This document shows, piece by piece, positions 12,651 through 27,200 of a stretch of 64,000 nt of DNA (within the stretch, counting starts at the first letter, position 1; the number at the start of each line of letters is the position of its first letter). A model generated the notes under the pieces. The model ran no database searches. It was not told where the DNA came from and saw only the letters and a program-made list of their open reading frames with translations. This DNA comes from Takifugu bimaculatus. Lineage: Eukaryota; Chordata; Actinopteri; Tetraodontiformes; Tetraodontidae. The stretch is taken from NCBI GenBank assembly GCA_004026145.2, contig CP034991.1:1321634-1385633 (forward strand). Reading direction: 5' to 3'. Both the position numbers and the translations under genes were made by a program.

Positions 12651-15600
12651 GTGAGTTTCCAGCTCTTTGAGACACGCTCGGCGTTGTAGAAAGTCCAAAC
12701 CGTGCTGAACTCTTTGGGAGTATTTTTCAAATGTGGCACAGGGCAGAAATGTGAACCCTGAAGGCATCGTTACTGCTCCTGTGAGGGTGGTAACAGGTGT
12801 ATGGATGGATGTATGGATGGATGTATGGATGGATGTATAGGTACATACGCCTTAGCCTGTTGTGCTGCGTTATACGTGTCTTCAATGTTTCCCCCATATC
12901 TACAGATTGTTCTGCTCAGTGTTGAATAGGTCGTAAAGGTCACCGTCAGCCCGCCGCTTTAATGTGGCTTTGATCCGGTTTTAAGTCGACTGATGGCGCC
13001 TGTGGCGGCGCTGATTCCGCCACACGCCGCCTGACGGCAGACTTTCGGGGACGTTAAACAAACGGCGTAACAGGTACATCCACTCCGCTCCGCCACACAG
13101 TGCGTATTAAATGAGGCGGCTTGCTTGGGTGACCTTTAAATGATTTTGACACCCGCTATCAGCTTCTCTCATGTGAAATTAGCTATGCTAATGAGGATTA
13201 GAACGGCCCATTTCATCCCACATCAGCCCGGGCGACCACATACACACACTGGACTGGATAATGTGTCTTTAATGGGTTCTATTACAGCGGGACCGTAACG
13301 CCGCACAAGTCCAGTTTATGAAGGATGCTGTTAGCTTGTTGGATTCTAAAAAGGGATTCTTTCTTTGAGGATATGATCACCCCCCCCCCCCATTCACCTT
13401 CCATGTCAGTGTCACAGCTCATTGAGGACGCAGGCAGACCCAAGTAGAAGTAAAGCAAATGAAATGTAACGTGCTGCTGTGAACAGAGCAGCCCTCCGCG
13501 AACACGTCAGCGTGGCAAGAGGAGCCTCAGAGAGTGGGGGTGTGTATGGGGGTGGGGGGGGGTCGTCCTCCCTGAGCCCCATCGGGGGCGACAGTGACGT
13601 GACGGCAGCACAACGGGGGCAAGTAAACGCGAATGTTGCTACTTTTGATGGCGAGGCGGGGCCTCCGCTGCTCCGTGGGTAGCTATGATGGACGGTGCAC
13701 ACAAAACAAACGCTGTGTGGTGGGGGGTGGGGGGTGGGGGGGGGGGGGGGGGGCTGGATTTTTGCTGGAGCGAGAGGGTGATTGGTGGAGTGCTTAGATC
13801 ATCAGAACGCACGGCCTCAGGCTCAGACTTCCTCTGCTGCTGTCTCTGTAACATTAAACATCATTACTCACAGCGGAGGAGTGGAGGGCCATTGTTCTCA
13901 AACTGAGGGGGGGGGGTGGTTAGATGCATGGATAGATGGGGGGGGGGGCATGTTCATGTTCAGTCAGCAGCGGGTCTTTTTCTGCTGTCCTCGCTTCATC
14001 TCTCCAGTCTCTCTCTGCCTCCCTATACCTCCCTCTGTCCGTCCTAATCCTGACTGAACAATGCTGCAGGGCCTGAAGCCTCAGATGAGTAATTTGAGTT
14101 TGTTGTTCTCCCTCTGACCCCGTTCTCCTTCTCTCCTCCCCTTCACACCAGTCTCTCTATCGAGGGGGGAGAAGACGAGCCCCCTGCACGACACAAAAGC
14201 TATTATAAACCTACAAGTTCGGTTTGTTCATAGGCAAACTTATACAGCCTGGAACTTGTCCTGCCGTGTGTGTGTGTGTGTGTGTGTGTGTGTATTCACA
14301 TGCATCTGAATTGGGGGCCAAAGCCCGGGAGTGTGTGTGGCTGCTCTTGTTAGTGGGGTCTTGTCCAAATCTGTGGCAGATGGCAGGACGGAGTGAATAC
14401 AATGCAAGTGGGTGTGTGTGTGTGTATGTGTGTGTGTGTGTGAATGTGTGTGAGTGTGCGGCTGGGGGGTTTCAGGCCTCTTACCTCAGCAGATGCTGGT
14501 TTAAGAAGAAAGGAAAAGGGTTTGGCCAGCGCTGACATCACCACTCAGTGGGAAAATTCAGCAATGTGGACACAATCCTAAAGACAGATCAGAATAAAAT
14601 GTCCTGAAACGACCAGTAAAAGTGAGGTTACAGTTTTTTGGACGGGACCAAAATTGCATTTGATCCAAACGCATACATGCAGATGTAGCATGACAGTTTT
14701 GATGGGATTAACTCCAGTGATTCCCTTCGTCCAATGTCCAATCTATCGTTTGCTCTGTAATCCTGCAACATTAGAATCAGTGTTTAATGTCTTGAGTGAA
14801 CGTAATAAATAGATGAGATATTTTGGGACACAGTGGGACTGGCAGCTGAGTCTCATCTCCAACTTAAATCTGCAGAAATCCCTTCTGGATGACAGAGTTA
14901 ATACATATTCTCTAGGAAGAATAAACTTCTATTTCAATCTAAAAGTGTCCTCAGTGATGGACGAAGGTTTTGTCCACCGTGGTAGAGCTCCACGTCTCCG
15001 CTGCTGATCAAAGTATCTTTGTCTGACTTCGCTCGCTCTCATCCCATCAGTATCTCCGTCCTTCTCTATATTCCCCGCATGCGTCCTCTTGGCCTCCTTG
15101 TGTCTGTGTCATGCTACCCAGCGCACGCGGGACGCTGCTGCTGAGCGAAGCTGACACGAGACTTTGGGACGGTATCGACTCCGCGGGCTGGATTCCGACT
15201 TCATCTCGGATGGATTCACATGAAATGACCTTAGGTGACGTCACGAGATTAAGCTCTTTATGATTAAGTAATGTTGGTTATGTGACAACAATGAGACACT
15301 AGCTTATACTAGCGTCTAGCTAATTAGCTGAGTGATACATGTCGTGTTGAACAACAGGGACTCTGATGGGAATCTGGCTTTTTTGTTGTCCTCGGAACAC
15401 ATGGAAAGCAGTCAGGCAGCTCGCTTGTTCGCCTCAGGTGATTTAACCGAATCCTACGTTTTACATGAGCATAAACACACTCTCAGATTTAACTGTTTGG
15501 TGGTTTAAAACTCCCCCATCGTGGTGGTGGTGGCGAGAAGGAAGATGATTTAATAACACGGACGCGAGAGCAAATCTGTCCGCCGTCACAGAAGACTCCA

Positions 15601-18600
15601 GCTTTTCGTCTTAATTCTGGGGGAAAATGCGGAGAGGACGTAACATAAAATAGACGGGGAGCCAACAGATGAGCTAAACGGTATGAAGCAGCTGCCCTTT
15701 AAAGGTTGGTTAATGTAGATAGTGTCTCCGTGAGTCCACAAAAGTAACTCCGATCATATCAAGCTGAGGAAGCGACCGGCCTCCAGGCCACAGTACACAC
15801 CTCAACACCCATACAGACGTTTACATTTCACATATAGAACGTTTTGACACTGCATGGAGGAGCTGAGAATTAACCCTGTCTGGCAAATGTCATTTGAATG
15901 CCACTGTGCAACAACCCCACCCCACCCCCCAGGGGCCACCATTCTCTGACCCTGGTTCACCTCTGTCTTCAAATGTCAGAGAACAGCGTGTTCTCAGAGG
16001 AAGGGCACATAAAGAACCTTCCAAACGAGTCTGGGGGATTTGTTTAGAGTTCATTTATGGTGGGTAAATGAACAAGATTTAGAAGCATAAACCTTTACAC
16101 CCAGACTAAATACTGTATAGAATCAGCACTGATTATCCGGAAAGCACAACATCGTCTGCAAAGAGGGATTTGCTGCCTCGCCAACAGGAGTATTTGCTAT
16201 TCTTAACGGATGAATTTATTCATTTTCAGCGAATAAAACTGGATGAAAATGAACCGCATGTATTAGTTTTGGCACACGGCTGAGCTAGCTGCTGGTTAAA
16301 ACCTCAGTCTGTGACATTTAGAGGGAGTCGCGAGTTTTCAGGCCATTAACACAGTTAACTGTGTGCGCGTGTTCTCTTAATGTGCAAACTCTGTAATCAG
16401 GGAGATGCAGGTGAATATCAACGACATCGAAATGTGATCCGTGAGACGCCCAACGAATATTTTAACTGCCGAATATAAAAGTTTAGTGGGACTGCTGGGA
16501 TGGAAGCACAGCCAGAAACGCACACTTTGAGTGACGGAGTGCGGCGGTTTAATTCGGGATTTCTGGTTATTACGTTTCCCTGGATGGAAACTAAAGGCAA
16601 CTGAGCCGTGAGACGACAGAGTGTAAAGAGGAGACGGCGAAAGGTTTCTCAGGATCTGAGGACGTATTGTTGCAGATGGTCAGGGAGGAAGGGGTGACCT
16701 ATTTCTCTGGGCCCTTTCTCCAGCGGCGAGAGGAGGCGCGCTCGCTTATTATGACCCATCACATCTTCCGTCCACGAGCTGCGGCTGTAGCGGACCCCGA
16801 TTCCGCAGAGAAATCCGCCTTTTCGGAAGTAACAATCCTGCCTTTTCTTTCGACAGGTTCACAGCAGCAAACTCACACGCAGCACACACACTGGCGCGCG
16901 ATTGCGAAACAGCACCAGAGCCGGAGACGATACCTCCGCGTGACCGTGATGTGCCAGGAGGAGGCAGAATCGCTCATCATGACGCTCGTCCCAAATCCCG
17001 CTCAGGTCTGAAATGGCACCGAGGCAAAGGCCTCATTAAATATGCACACACTCCACGGAGCTGCTGTATTGAAAAGTCTGGGGGGAGTCGGGTCCCTCCG
17101 TAATAAGCCGGAGCCGTTTTCATTTAGGACTAAAAAAAATAAAAAATCCCATCCCTGGAAGCGCCTCACCCGCAGTTCCGGAAAAGAGCGTTTGCCAGCT
17201 GTCGGCCATCTTGGCCTCCGTTTTGGTGACCGGACCCCCCGAAGCGGCCGCTCATTAAAATGCTAGACTTATCAAAGTCGGCTCGTCATCGCTTAAATTG
17301 AACCCTTTCGGGCCTCGCTGGCTCCGGCGTTCAGCCTCCTCGCCTCCCCTGGAATCGGTCCATTTGCATAAACAATGCGGGAGCGAGGGTGCGAGCTGTG
17401 GCAGTGATGATGTCGTAGGTTGTGGAGCGGAGGAAATAATTATCCACGTTACTCCCCCGCGCGCCCTCACCTCCGCCATCGCTTCCTGACATGAAATGTC
17501 ACCCAATGAAAGATGATTCCGACGCCACATCGCCCACACAGGCAGGTTTGCCTCTTCCCAGGCTGGACAGAAGTTCGACTTTGGACCTCTTGAACATTCA
17601 AACCAAGATTTTCTCCCTGCCACAAAACGTTGGCCCCGGATTCGTTCACCTGATTATGTAAGAACCATAAAAGCCCCAGTTTTTATGACTCCAAAAGAAA
17701 TATAGTTCCCTAACGGTTCACCCACGAGGGAAACATGATGGAGGCATAAATTCTGCCGCAGCAGTAAATAATTCTGCTCCACACGATGGTCTTAAAGTCG
17801 TATTTTCCACTAAAATCTATTCATTTTCACGTCATTCCTCTGACAGAGCGAGACACAATAACCTGAGTCCAATAAAGAGACATTTTATCAGCAGCAGGTT
17901 CTGGAGCGCACGTTGGATAATCTGATGACAAATGTGCCGTCACGGCGGCCGTGGAAATGATCTGAGCCCCGCATGCTTTGTCACGCCGGAACCGTCCGAC
18001 ACCTTCGCTCCCATTTACAGCTATCATCATCTCAGTGGGGGGGGGGGGGGGGGGGCAGAATACAGACCTGGAAATGGAGAAAATCTTCCAGTCGTGGTTC
18101 TCATTAGGAAACAAGAGTTTAAAAGTTACATTTAAAAAAAATATATTTTACAAATACGGCAAACTGGTCTGACATTGGTCTCCGGCCTTTCAAAAGAGGT
18201 CAAAAGGTCAACGATTCAGGTGGAGGCTAAGCTAACCATAGTAGCACGTTAGCCTTTGGTTTATGAGTTAAGCGACTAAACTGCGAGAATAACGGGAGAG
18301 GAACCTTCACCCTCTCTTGGCTGGATTTCGCTCAGCTGCAACAACGACGTAGCCGATTCGTTAACAACGAAGTCGTCCTTTTATCATCACCCAAATAACG
18401 ACTCTCATTTTGACACCCTCGGTGTAGCAGTGGATCTAACCTGCAATTATAAACTGCCAGCCCGGGGAAAATCATTTTTAAAGAGCCATCACGGCACAGG
18501 GCATCAGCACGGCCCACCGTGTCTTTAGCGCTTTAGCTAGCAAATTAATAAATCTTTTTCCAGATGAAGTTTAGCAGCAGCTTTGTGAGCGGCTCATTAG

Positions 18601-18654
18601 ACAAGTTAAATGTGGTCAGTGAACGAGATTGGGGGGTAGCATTGCCCCCCCCCA

Positions 18655-18689
<35 letters not shown>

Positions 18690-21187
18690 AGAAGTCATAA
18701 TTTATCCCGAATAGTGGCTTAATAGTGGTTTCTGCCTAAAGAAACAAATGGAGGCATCGTTTTCGGGAGAACCTAAACGCACCACTGGATTCTGGAACAT
18801 TCTGCTGCTTCTTTTAACCTTTTTAATCAAAGTCTGATGGGGACGATCCAAAACTCCGGAGCGTGCACGTGCTGTTGGATTTGTTCGCTAATTAAAAGTA
18901 TCTGGCAGCGATCAGCTGATTGGGGACAGTCGGCCTAATTATAAGATGAATAATTAACGTCTTTGACATATGAGCTCATTTCTGTGCCTCTTTGTCGGGT
19001 TCCGAAGACTTTTTTTGTCTTCCGTCTTTGCTCTTTTTTTCCCGGAATGATAAAAGAACCGGTTATCAGAGTCAGCCCGATTCACACGGAGAACATGAAA
19101 GGCTCTCGGATAGCCGCGTAATTAAACTGTTATTTTGGGGCGCTCGTTTTAAAGTCGGGCCTAGCAGTGCGGGGGAAATGGAATCGCCTCTTTTGATGGC
19201 AGAGACAATTTGAAGAACATCGTTGCAATGAAGCGCTACAGCTGACAACAACTGGAGGCTGAGGATTAAAGCTTCCGCCATGATCCCACAGCAGGAGAGG
19301 CAGGAGGACTATTTGTCCCCTCCTGAATGAAGCTGTTCCAGAGGTTTGGCTTTGATGGCCCTGAGTCGCCATGAAACCTCAGACTGACCCTCTGATTAAC
19401 CTTCACGTTAGCTCGCCGCCTCGGTATTTGCATGGTTCAGTTTCAAAGTTAGAGTAGAATCCACAATTTGTGAATCCACAACATTTCAAAAGCGCTTTCA
19501 GATAACGCTTCATAATTCAGCGTCGCTTTTATTTCGTTTGACTGACATTTTCACTCCTTTCTCGCCGTCCTCCGCGACGGCCTGCTCCCGAGAGCGAGGA
19601 GGAGATTATGGGCTGAAAGCAGAGCAGGAGAGGGAGAATGGTCGTGCTGTGAGGGTTGAGAGAACCGTCCTCCACCCTGACTGGCAGCCGCCAAGGTTAG
19701 CACACGCGCCCGATTAAAGGAGGCGGGTCCGGAAAGCGGTGCTCAGCCCCCGAGGTCACGATTGTGGACAACTAGCGGCGCTATCAGCTCTAATCCCAGC
19801 CTAAAGCTCCACTCCTCATCCCAGAGGACTGATATTGCTGCCAGTCTGGGATGGTTTTTGCAACAGTTTTGTGATTTTTTTTCTTTTCTTTTCGCATGGA
19901 ATCACTGAGCAGAGCATCAAGTGTGCTTTTCATTGCAGTAGGAAGCAAAAATCCAATCTAAAATACATCGAAATGAGTCTGGAATCGCAGCGAGGTGTTC
20001 AGGAACCTCAGAGATATGCCGATCGTATGATATGAATGAAGGTTACTGCAGGTCAGGATTCTCAGAAGAGCACAGATCTTCTTATCTAGTTTCACTTTCA
20101 TTTCTGTTTATTAATATTGGGAACTATGTGAAACACTACGTGACTCCAGAAGGACCTTTAAAAACAAGGAGTAATCAAAAAGCTAGAAGAGACGGGAGCA
20201 CATCTGCCTTGTTTTCTTTTGGGGTGGGGGGCAGGAAGTGAGTGAAAAGAGAAAACACAGCAGCTGCATCAGGTGCTTCTCAGCTGAAGGCCGGCGGAAC
20301 TCAGGAAGCAAAGAGGAGGCCTGCGGCCGTCCGTTGGTTGGCAGCTTTTAATTACGCCAAATAATGCAGACACAACCAAAAGAGGGCCATTTAAACACTA
20401 GCCCTTCTGATTGTGACTGCATGCTAAGCTAGCTAACCTCTTGCTTTAGTATCCAGGTTAAAATTTGGGCACTTCTGAGCATTTTAGGCAGCAGTTTAAG
20501 TGGTGCGTTCAGGTGAACATGGTTCAAACTAAAGAGAAGGAATTAATGTTGGCGCAGGAAACTCTTCGCTGTGTGGTAAAACCCGGTTCCAGCATTACCT
20601 TTGACCGGATGATCCTCATCAAATGACATTAAGACGCTCCTTAATTAACGAATTGACATGTGAAAAAGCTTAAGCTTTTCAAACACACCCTGTTTTTTTT
20701 CGGCTCACGACTTTCAAAGAAACATGCAATTAAGTGAAGAACGGTGGGTGAATTTATGTCAAAAGGAGAAAGAACTATTCTATAATAATTAAATAACTGC
20801 ATGAAAGGAGTTAGTGTTAAAAAAGACAATGAACACGTGAGGAAATGAGCATTTTTCTAGCTGGTCGCGTAGCTAAATAAATCCTGGCAGCTCCACCTGC
20901 CCACACCTCAGTGATAATAGAATAATTCACTTGCCCTTGAGCCCCTCACCATACATCCATGCACAACTCCTTACCGGGCCGCTGGCAAATTGAATGGACC
21001 TCCTCTCCGTTAAAAAAGTGTAATGACTCCCTCGGATGGGCCTGTAAATAACGCAGACGGGCGCGTCCGACCAATTTATTATCTGACTTTAAAGGAGGTT
21101 CGCGCAGAGGAGAAGGTCACTCCATCATTGATCAGCGCTTCCCTGGTAGGGAAATGTTAATTATGTGTACCAAGGTGGGCCGAATCC

Positions 21188-21228
<41 letters not shown>

Positions 21229-24200
21229 ATTTTTTCATATAAACATGTCATAAGTGTTGAGTTTCTCTGTGAGATTCACCATGAAGATGTCTTTATATTT
21301 CTATGCCTTCTGTGCTTGATTCTTCCCCTCGCCTCCAGCTGGAGCTTTACCCCCCTTTGTCAGGGTGCAGCTTTGTGAAATGGGCTGTGTCACTGGGGAT
21401 TTTTAAGTTGGGCTGGATAGAACAGAAAACACTGAGGTCTTGACCCGCTGACTTTGACATCTTAGCTGTTTATTTGCAGAAATATAGCAACAGCACATGA
21501 GAGGATGCTTGGATTTTGTAATCCCACACATTATGCTCCGTCTTGCTTCCAAAGGTTAACAAAAAACAGTCTCTTAATCAGATCAAGTCTATCAGTCATG
21601 TGGCGGCGCCCACACTGATTAGCATCGATGGAGGAGAGGTGGGCGGAAGAGCGGGGAAGTCAGCAGGTGTCCTGATTGCTCCATTTTTAAATGATTACTT
21701 TAAATAGGAACGTCGGGCAGCACAGCTAATGAAGTCGTGCTAAAGAGCCGCAGTGGTATTATACTGCACAGAGTGTGTGCACGCTGTTGTCATCAGTCAC
21801 GAACACAGGGAGCGATACAGACACGATTTAAAACTGCCGTGGAGGAGCAGACGTCAGCTTCAAGTATACATGATGGCTCAGGCTGGTGAGCAGAGAAGAA
21901 GGAGGCATCCAGAAAAATAACAGTTCGCATCCGTGTCTGCATCCACAAGCAGTGTTTGGATGCTAACGTGGGAGGAGGTCTTGACTCTGATGCCCCGCAG
22001 ACAGCTAGTGTGTGAAAAAGAGGAGAAAAAGACTCGGCTCATCGGACGAGACTCAAGTCGACAGAGACAGAAGGTTAAAGCAGCACGGGAGCTGAGGCGA
22101 AGGGCGCCCGCAGGGCCCGGCAGAAGCTCGTGAGCGCGGTCGGGAATTAGCTGGCAGGAGGACGCACTTAGCCGATGTTAGCGCTTGAACTGGCGCAGGA
22201 TGATCTGCGCCTCCATCTGTCGCGTGCCGCACCTGAGCTTGGCTTACCAGATGCACGACCACATTGATTAGCAAAGCCATAAAAACAACTTTAAATGCCC
22301 ATTTTCACATTTCAACAGCTGGGATATAAACGCAGAGGTAGTAGTCTTTATTTAGACATTTTCTCTCCTGAGACTATTTAACGAGAGAAGACACGGCATC
22401 GTTAACCACCGAGGGAGAAAACAGCGGAGGACACCAGTGACACCTTGTCACTGAGGTTCTATTTGGAGGCATAATTACCGGAGAATATCAAGATCTTTCC
22501 GTCCTTTTATGCTGGAGGTTTTGCTTGGTCCAGTTCAGCCTCCTGGTGCCAGTGGCGACCATCCACAGGCCCGGTGTGTTTACTGATGAGTTAGGGCTTC
22601 TCATTAATGCCAGACAGGTTGAAACAGAGAGAAGCTGGAATCAGGATGCACGCGGAGGCCTGCGCATCCAGACAGCAACTCCAAAATGATTGCACGGAAT
22701 GATTCCCACGGAGCGTCTAAGAGAATGTTGATGGTGGATAATTGGAGACCTGAGCGGGGTGGAAAACCCATCCCTGACAGAACCTGAAAGTTCTGGCTGC
22801 GGCCTGTCATGGATGGTCCCAAATTAGCTTCCGCGTCTTGCGGTTTTTCGTTGCAGCGGCTGGGAAATGTTACTTTCCCGCCTAATTGGGCCGTAGAGTT
22901 TCAGCCGAAACGGCAGTTATATTTTCTGTGCCTCTCGATTAATTCAGAGAGGTGCGCTGCCAACTCTGTAGCAGCTCACGACAATCCTCTTTCTGCCCCC
23001 CGGAGACAGAGAATCCGGGTTGTGGAGCCTGGCTCCTGCACCAGCTGCACACCTTCGTCCGTCCACCCTGGGCCACCTTCCTCCGGCCTCCTCTGCTTCC
23101 TCGCTTTGATCTAATTAAACACAGGCTGCGCTGTGATTGCTGCTCGCAGCCTCGCACATACGGCAGCGTTTGCCGAGGACTCTCCGGTAATCTCCTTCGT
23201 ACGGGAGGAAGCGGCGTCGCACAGGTAGCTAATTAAAGCAAACTCTGACTGCCTCCCTCACTCTGCCTCTGCACAACGAAGCCTCTAATCTCTTCTAACT
23301 TGATTTGGAGGCAAGTCAGTGATGCATATTTAAGCTTGTGTGGAGGAGAAACTCAGTTTGGAAGCCTCCGAAAGAGCTTTGATGCCTTTGACCATGATGA
23401 TGATAGTTACCGTCCTGATGGTGACATCAGCAGTGTTTGCGTTTCCAGTAGGTGAAGAGGCTAATCTGGAGCCACGCTAGCTCTGCTGTGCAGTCCATGT
23501 GAAAATCCCGTCTTTCTGACACCGGACCTGAACTGCAGCTGGTTTCTCTGCGTCGGCATCATAAATCCCTGTAAGCAGCAGACACTTGGAACGCTAGCAC
23601 GTTTCTCCTCAGGCTCCAGACTCAAATTAGCGCTGCGCCGCCGCCGCCGCCGCCCTCAGCAGGCCCAGGTAGAAATGCGGGCGGGCAGAAACAGTTGACA
23701 CACACAGGCTGAGCTGATGACATTTTCAAATCGCACCTGGAGCAGCAGCGGCGCCGGCCCGCTGGATAAAGCTGTCGCTCAACGCGTGACATTATTCAGC
23801 ATTCCGTCTTGCGAGCTCCGGCTGAACTGGCTCATGCTGAAGTGCAGCATGAGCGGCTCCGGTGAATGAGGGGGGGGGGAAAACCTCAAGGTTAGAATTC
23901 AATGCCTTGTAAAGTAACTTCCGAAGGAGTCCATCCTGCTTTTACATGCAAAAGTCTTTTGAGGAATTGTCTGGAAAATCTGTTGTTCTTTCCTTCTGTA
24001 GATGAAAGGAGGCTCAAACTGGGGCAGTAATCTGGCTTTAAACCATCGCCCTCCTGTCACGCTACATTTGGCTCAAATCAATAAGTCTTCTGACCAAATC
24101 CGCAGGTGCTGCCTCCTGTATCGATCCCAGCCTGGTCCAAACGGCCTCTGCTAGCGGGACGCTTCAACGATTCCGACATTTTGATTACCTCATTTGTGAT

Positions 24201-27200
24201 TGGCGCTGTGGACGTGAGTGGAAGCCACGGTGGTGACCTTTGACAGTTTTGCCCTGCTCAAGGTTGCCCCCGGAGACAGTTCCTAGATAAACATGTGTGT
24301 TGTTGACTGATGTTTGGTCACCGAGTGGTAAGTCGGATTTTAATGACTCTTTGTGACTCGAGTGAACCAACCTCGTCACTCCTTGCTGGGAGGGCAAAGG
24401 TCAGTGTGGTCCTGATTCTGGACAGAGCTTTAACAGTGGAAATCTAAATTCATCACGATCAAGGAGTGTGTTAAAGGCCCTTTAATACAGCTAAATCGTT
24501 AACCAAGATAGATTGGCAGCCACAGGAGTGATGCGTTACCATCTGCCAGAACAGCAGATCGCCACCAGAGGTCACTGTTAGTGCAAAAAAACTAAACCTG
24601 AAAGCTTTGCTGCGGGCACAGAGCAAGAGTGGTCATCAGTTCACTTCTCCTGCGTGTTGGGGAGAACATCAGTGGTCCTTAACACATTTAAAAATATCTA
24701 ATTGTTGTTGTCTTTGTAGGCTAATATCTGGATCATTCTTCTTTCAGCTGATGTGGAGCAGAACTGCTAACATTAAATTGAAATGCTCAGGCGAAGTTTA
24801 AGGGAATTCTTCTACGGATGAAATTTCTGGAAGTAAAAAAGAAACGGCATCGTTTATTATTTTACATTATTCAAGCCTAATGTGCCGTGAGAGATGATGT
24901 TGGACGTTAACTTTAAGGAAAACCTATCAAAGACGCAAACTTGCCCGGAGCCACGATACATCCTAACTGGAGCCGAACGGCCATTAACTCGTTCCGGTCA
25001 TTTCTCCCATCATGCAGCGAGAGGAGGGGGGGGGGGGGGGGGGGGCAGGAACTCTATAACCATAATGAGGTAAATGAGGAAGAATCCCAGGTGTAGAGGC
25101 AGGAATACACCCTGGCCAGTTCACCTGAAAGGAAAGGAATCAATGCTGAAACCTTCTTGCTGAGTAGCCACTGTGTTAATCACTTTATTGGACTGGAATA
25201 TAACTTTAATTACCTCCACCCCCTTAATTACCTCCTTGTTTGAAGAATTCCATCTCAACACAAAAGCTTTAATATCAAAGTTTGTTTTTCTGCTTTAACT
25301 GATCCAGACTGCGTGAGCGCACGACCGTTTTCAGGAAATCAGGAACGTTCCTCCAAACTCGCCGCTGTTCCCTGAAGAGGCCTTAAACGGCTCACGCACC
25401 AGCCTCATCAGACGTGTGCTTGATTGTTTCACGTTGGGGTAATTTTTTTTGCCTTCTTCCTTTGGGAGATGACAGATCTGCTCTCGGACCCGCTCGGAAA
25501 GCCACTTTAACGGCGCTCACTTGAGCTCCAGACGCCCATGTTTGCGCTGTAATTGTGGTAGTAGATCAAGTCTTTCTCTCTCCAATTATCTTAAATGTCA
25601 TCAGTCCTTTAATTATGCTAATCCATTAGCATACGAGCACATAAAAAGTCTTGTCTTGTGTGACTCCTAATGGATGCAGACAAGATTTTAATATTGCCAA
25701 CACTCATTAGACAACAACAATAGAAGAAAATGATTTCCTCTGGGGTCACGTGCCCTAAAACGTGACACCAGGCATCGATTGCCTTGTTTTTTCCCTTCAG
25801 GGTCAGATCTATTGATTCCTTCGTTTCTTGTTTGTTATTCGCTGGCTCCATCAGATGCGTGTGCTGGTGTGAGCATTCAGCAGGACGGCAGACTAGAATT
25901 TTGAAGGCTGCAACACACAATAGCTAAACGTCGTACTGGCAACGTGTGGTAGCAGGGCGTTTGACCGGCGAGAAAAACGTCACAGTCGTTTCAGCTCAAC
26001 ACAATAATCTTGTTCCGTATCAGGATCTGACTGAGAGGGAAAGTGTCGCGGTTTTCAGCCGCATCTCTACCTGCAAGAAATTAAGCACTTGGGTTAATTT
26101 GGAACAGTTGGATGAGCACACTGCGGATGAAAACTTGTAATTGCGGCAGCTGCGAGTGCGAGCCGTGTTTATCGCTGCTGTGATTTTGAAAAATTTAAAA
26201 TGCTAAAAAGGGACGCACGCAGCGCTGTTTTGCTATTTGCCAAACGGCTGCCAGGCGCATCCCGCACACCTGCGCGGCACCGGCGGGGCCCCCCGACAGC
26301 GAGCCGGTGTTGTGAGAGGCACCTGGCAGTCAGCGCGCCAGTCGTCCTGGCACAAGTTGCGGCAGGTTTATCTCCGTTTTACATAGCAAATCGTCCGCGG
26401 CCAAAAAAAAAAAGTGATCCTCTTTCGGCAGGGGTTTATCTCACCGTTGCACTCTCACTCGATTTTAATGCATAAATAAACCTACTGATTGTGTGACGTA
26501 TCCTGTATGGATGCGTCAAACCAACATGTCTGACTGACTATTAAGCGGCCGAGACTGCAGCCACGGTGCCACATGAGCCAAACGCCTTGCTCAAGTGCCC
26601 ACAGCGAGGAATGCTGAGTGAGGATGGGTGGCTTCTCCACTGCCTTTGCTTCTCCAAACCGCCGTTGTCCATTGCAGTTTTTGCTAACGTGGCACCAGGA
26701 GATGGGAGGGGACGGCTTCAGACAGTGACGAGGGGAAGAAAAGGGGTGAGGACTACAAGTGAAGCCAACCTAAACATGCAGATGAAGACAATATTGCACA
26801 AAACTGAAGCTATCACTATGATATATAATTCAGTGGTGGATATCCTTCCTGTCACGCTTTGCAGCATTTCTCTTCAGAGCGCTCTACGTCAGTATTTGTT
26901 AGCATCCATGTGGGGTGAAGAGCGGAGGTGTCTGACAGGGGTCAACAGCTCCAAGAGCCAGTCACTGGTGTGGTCCAAACAGATCACCGGCAAAAGCACG
27001 CGGCGGTCTGACACAAGCACCGGAAGGAGGGGACAAAAAGCCCCCACCTGTGCTGCCGTGCACTGACAGAGCCTTCCCACAATGCAGCTGGGATTACGTT
27101 GGAACTGATCTCAAAATATGACTCGATTATACCTGTTTTATAGTAAACCACTCTCGGTCAGGATTTCCAAGGATCAGCGTCCACGTAAATTTTCACCATC

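Noticed and set aside
24562..24576. CTCF-like CCACCAGAGGTCACT
   Set aside because: Departs from the core at the GGC positions; too weak to list as a site.
26566..27066. 166-codon plus frame within srrm4 intron 1
   Set aside because: No recognisable family and no acceptor/donor that would join it in frame with srrm4 exons 1 and 2.
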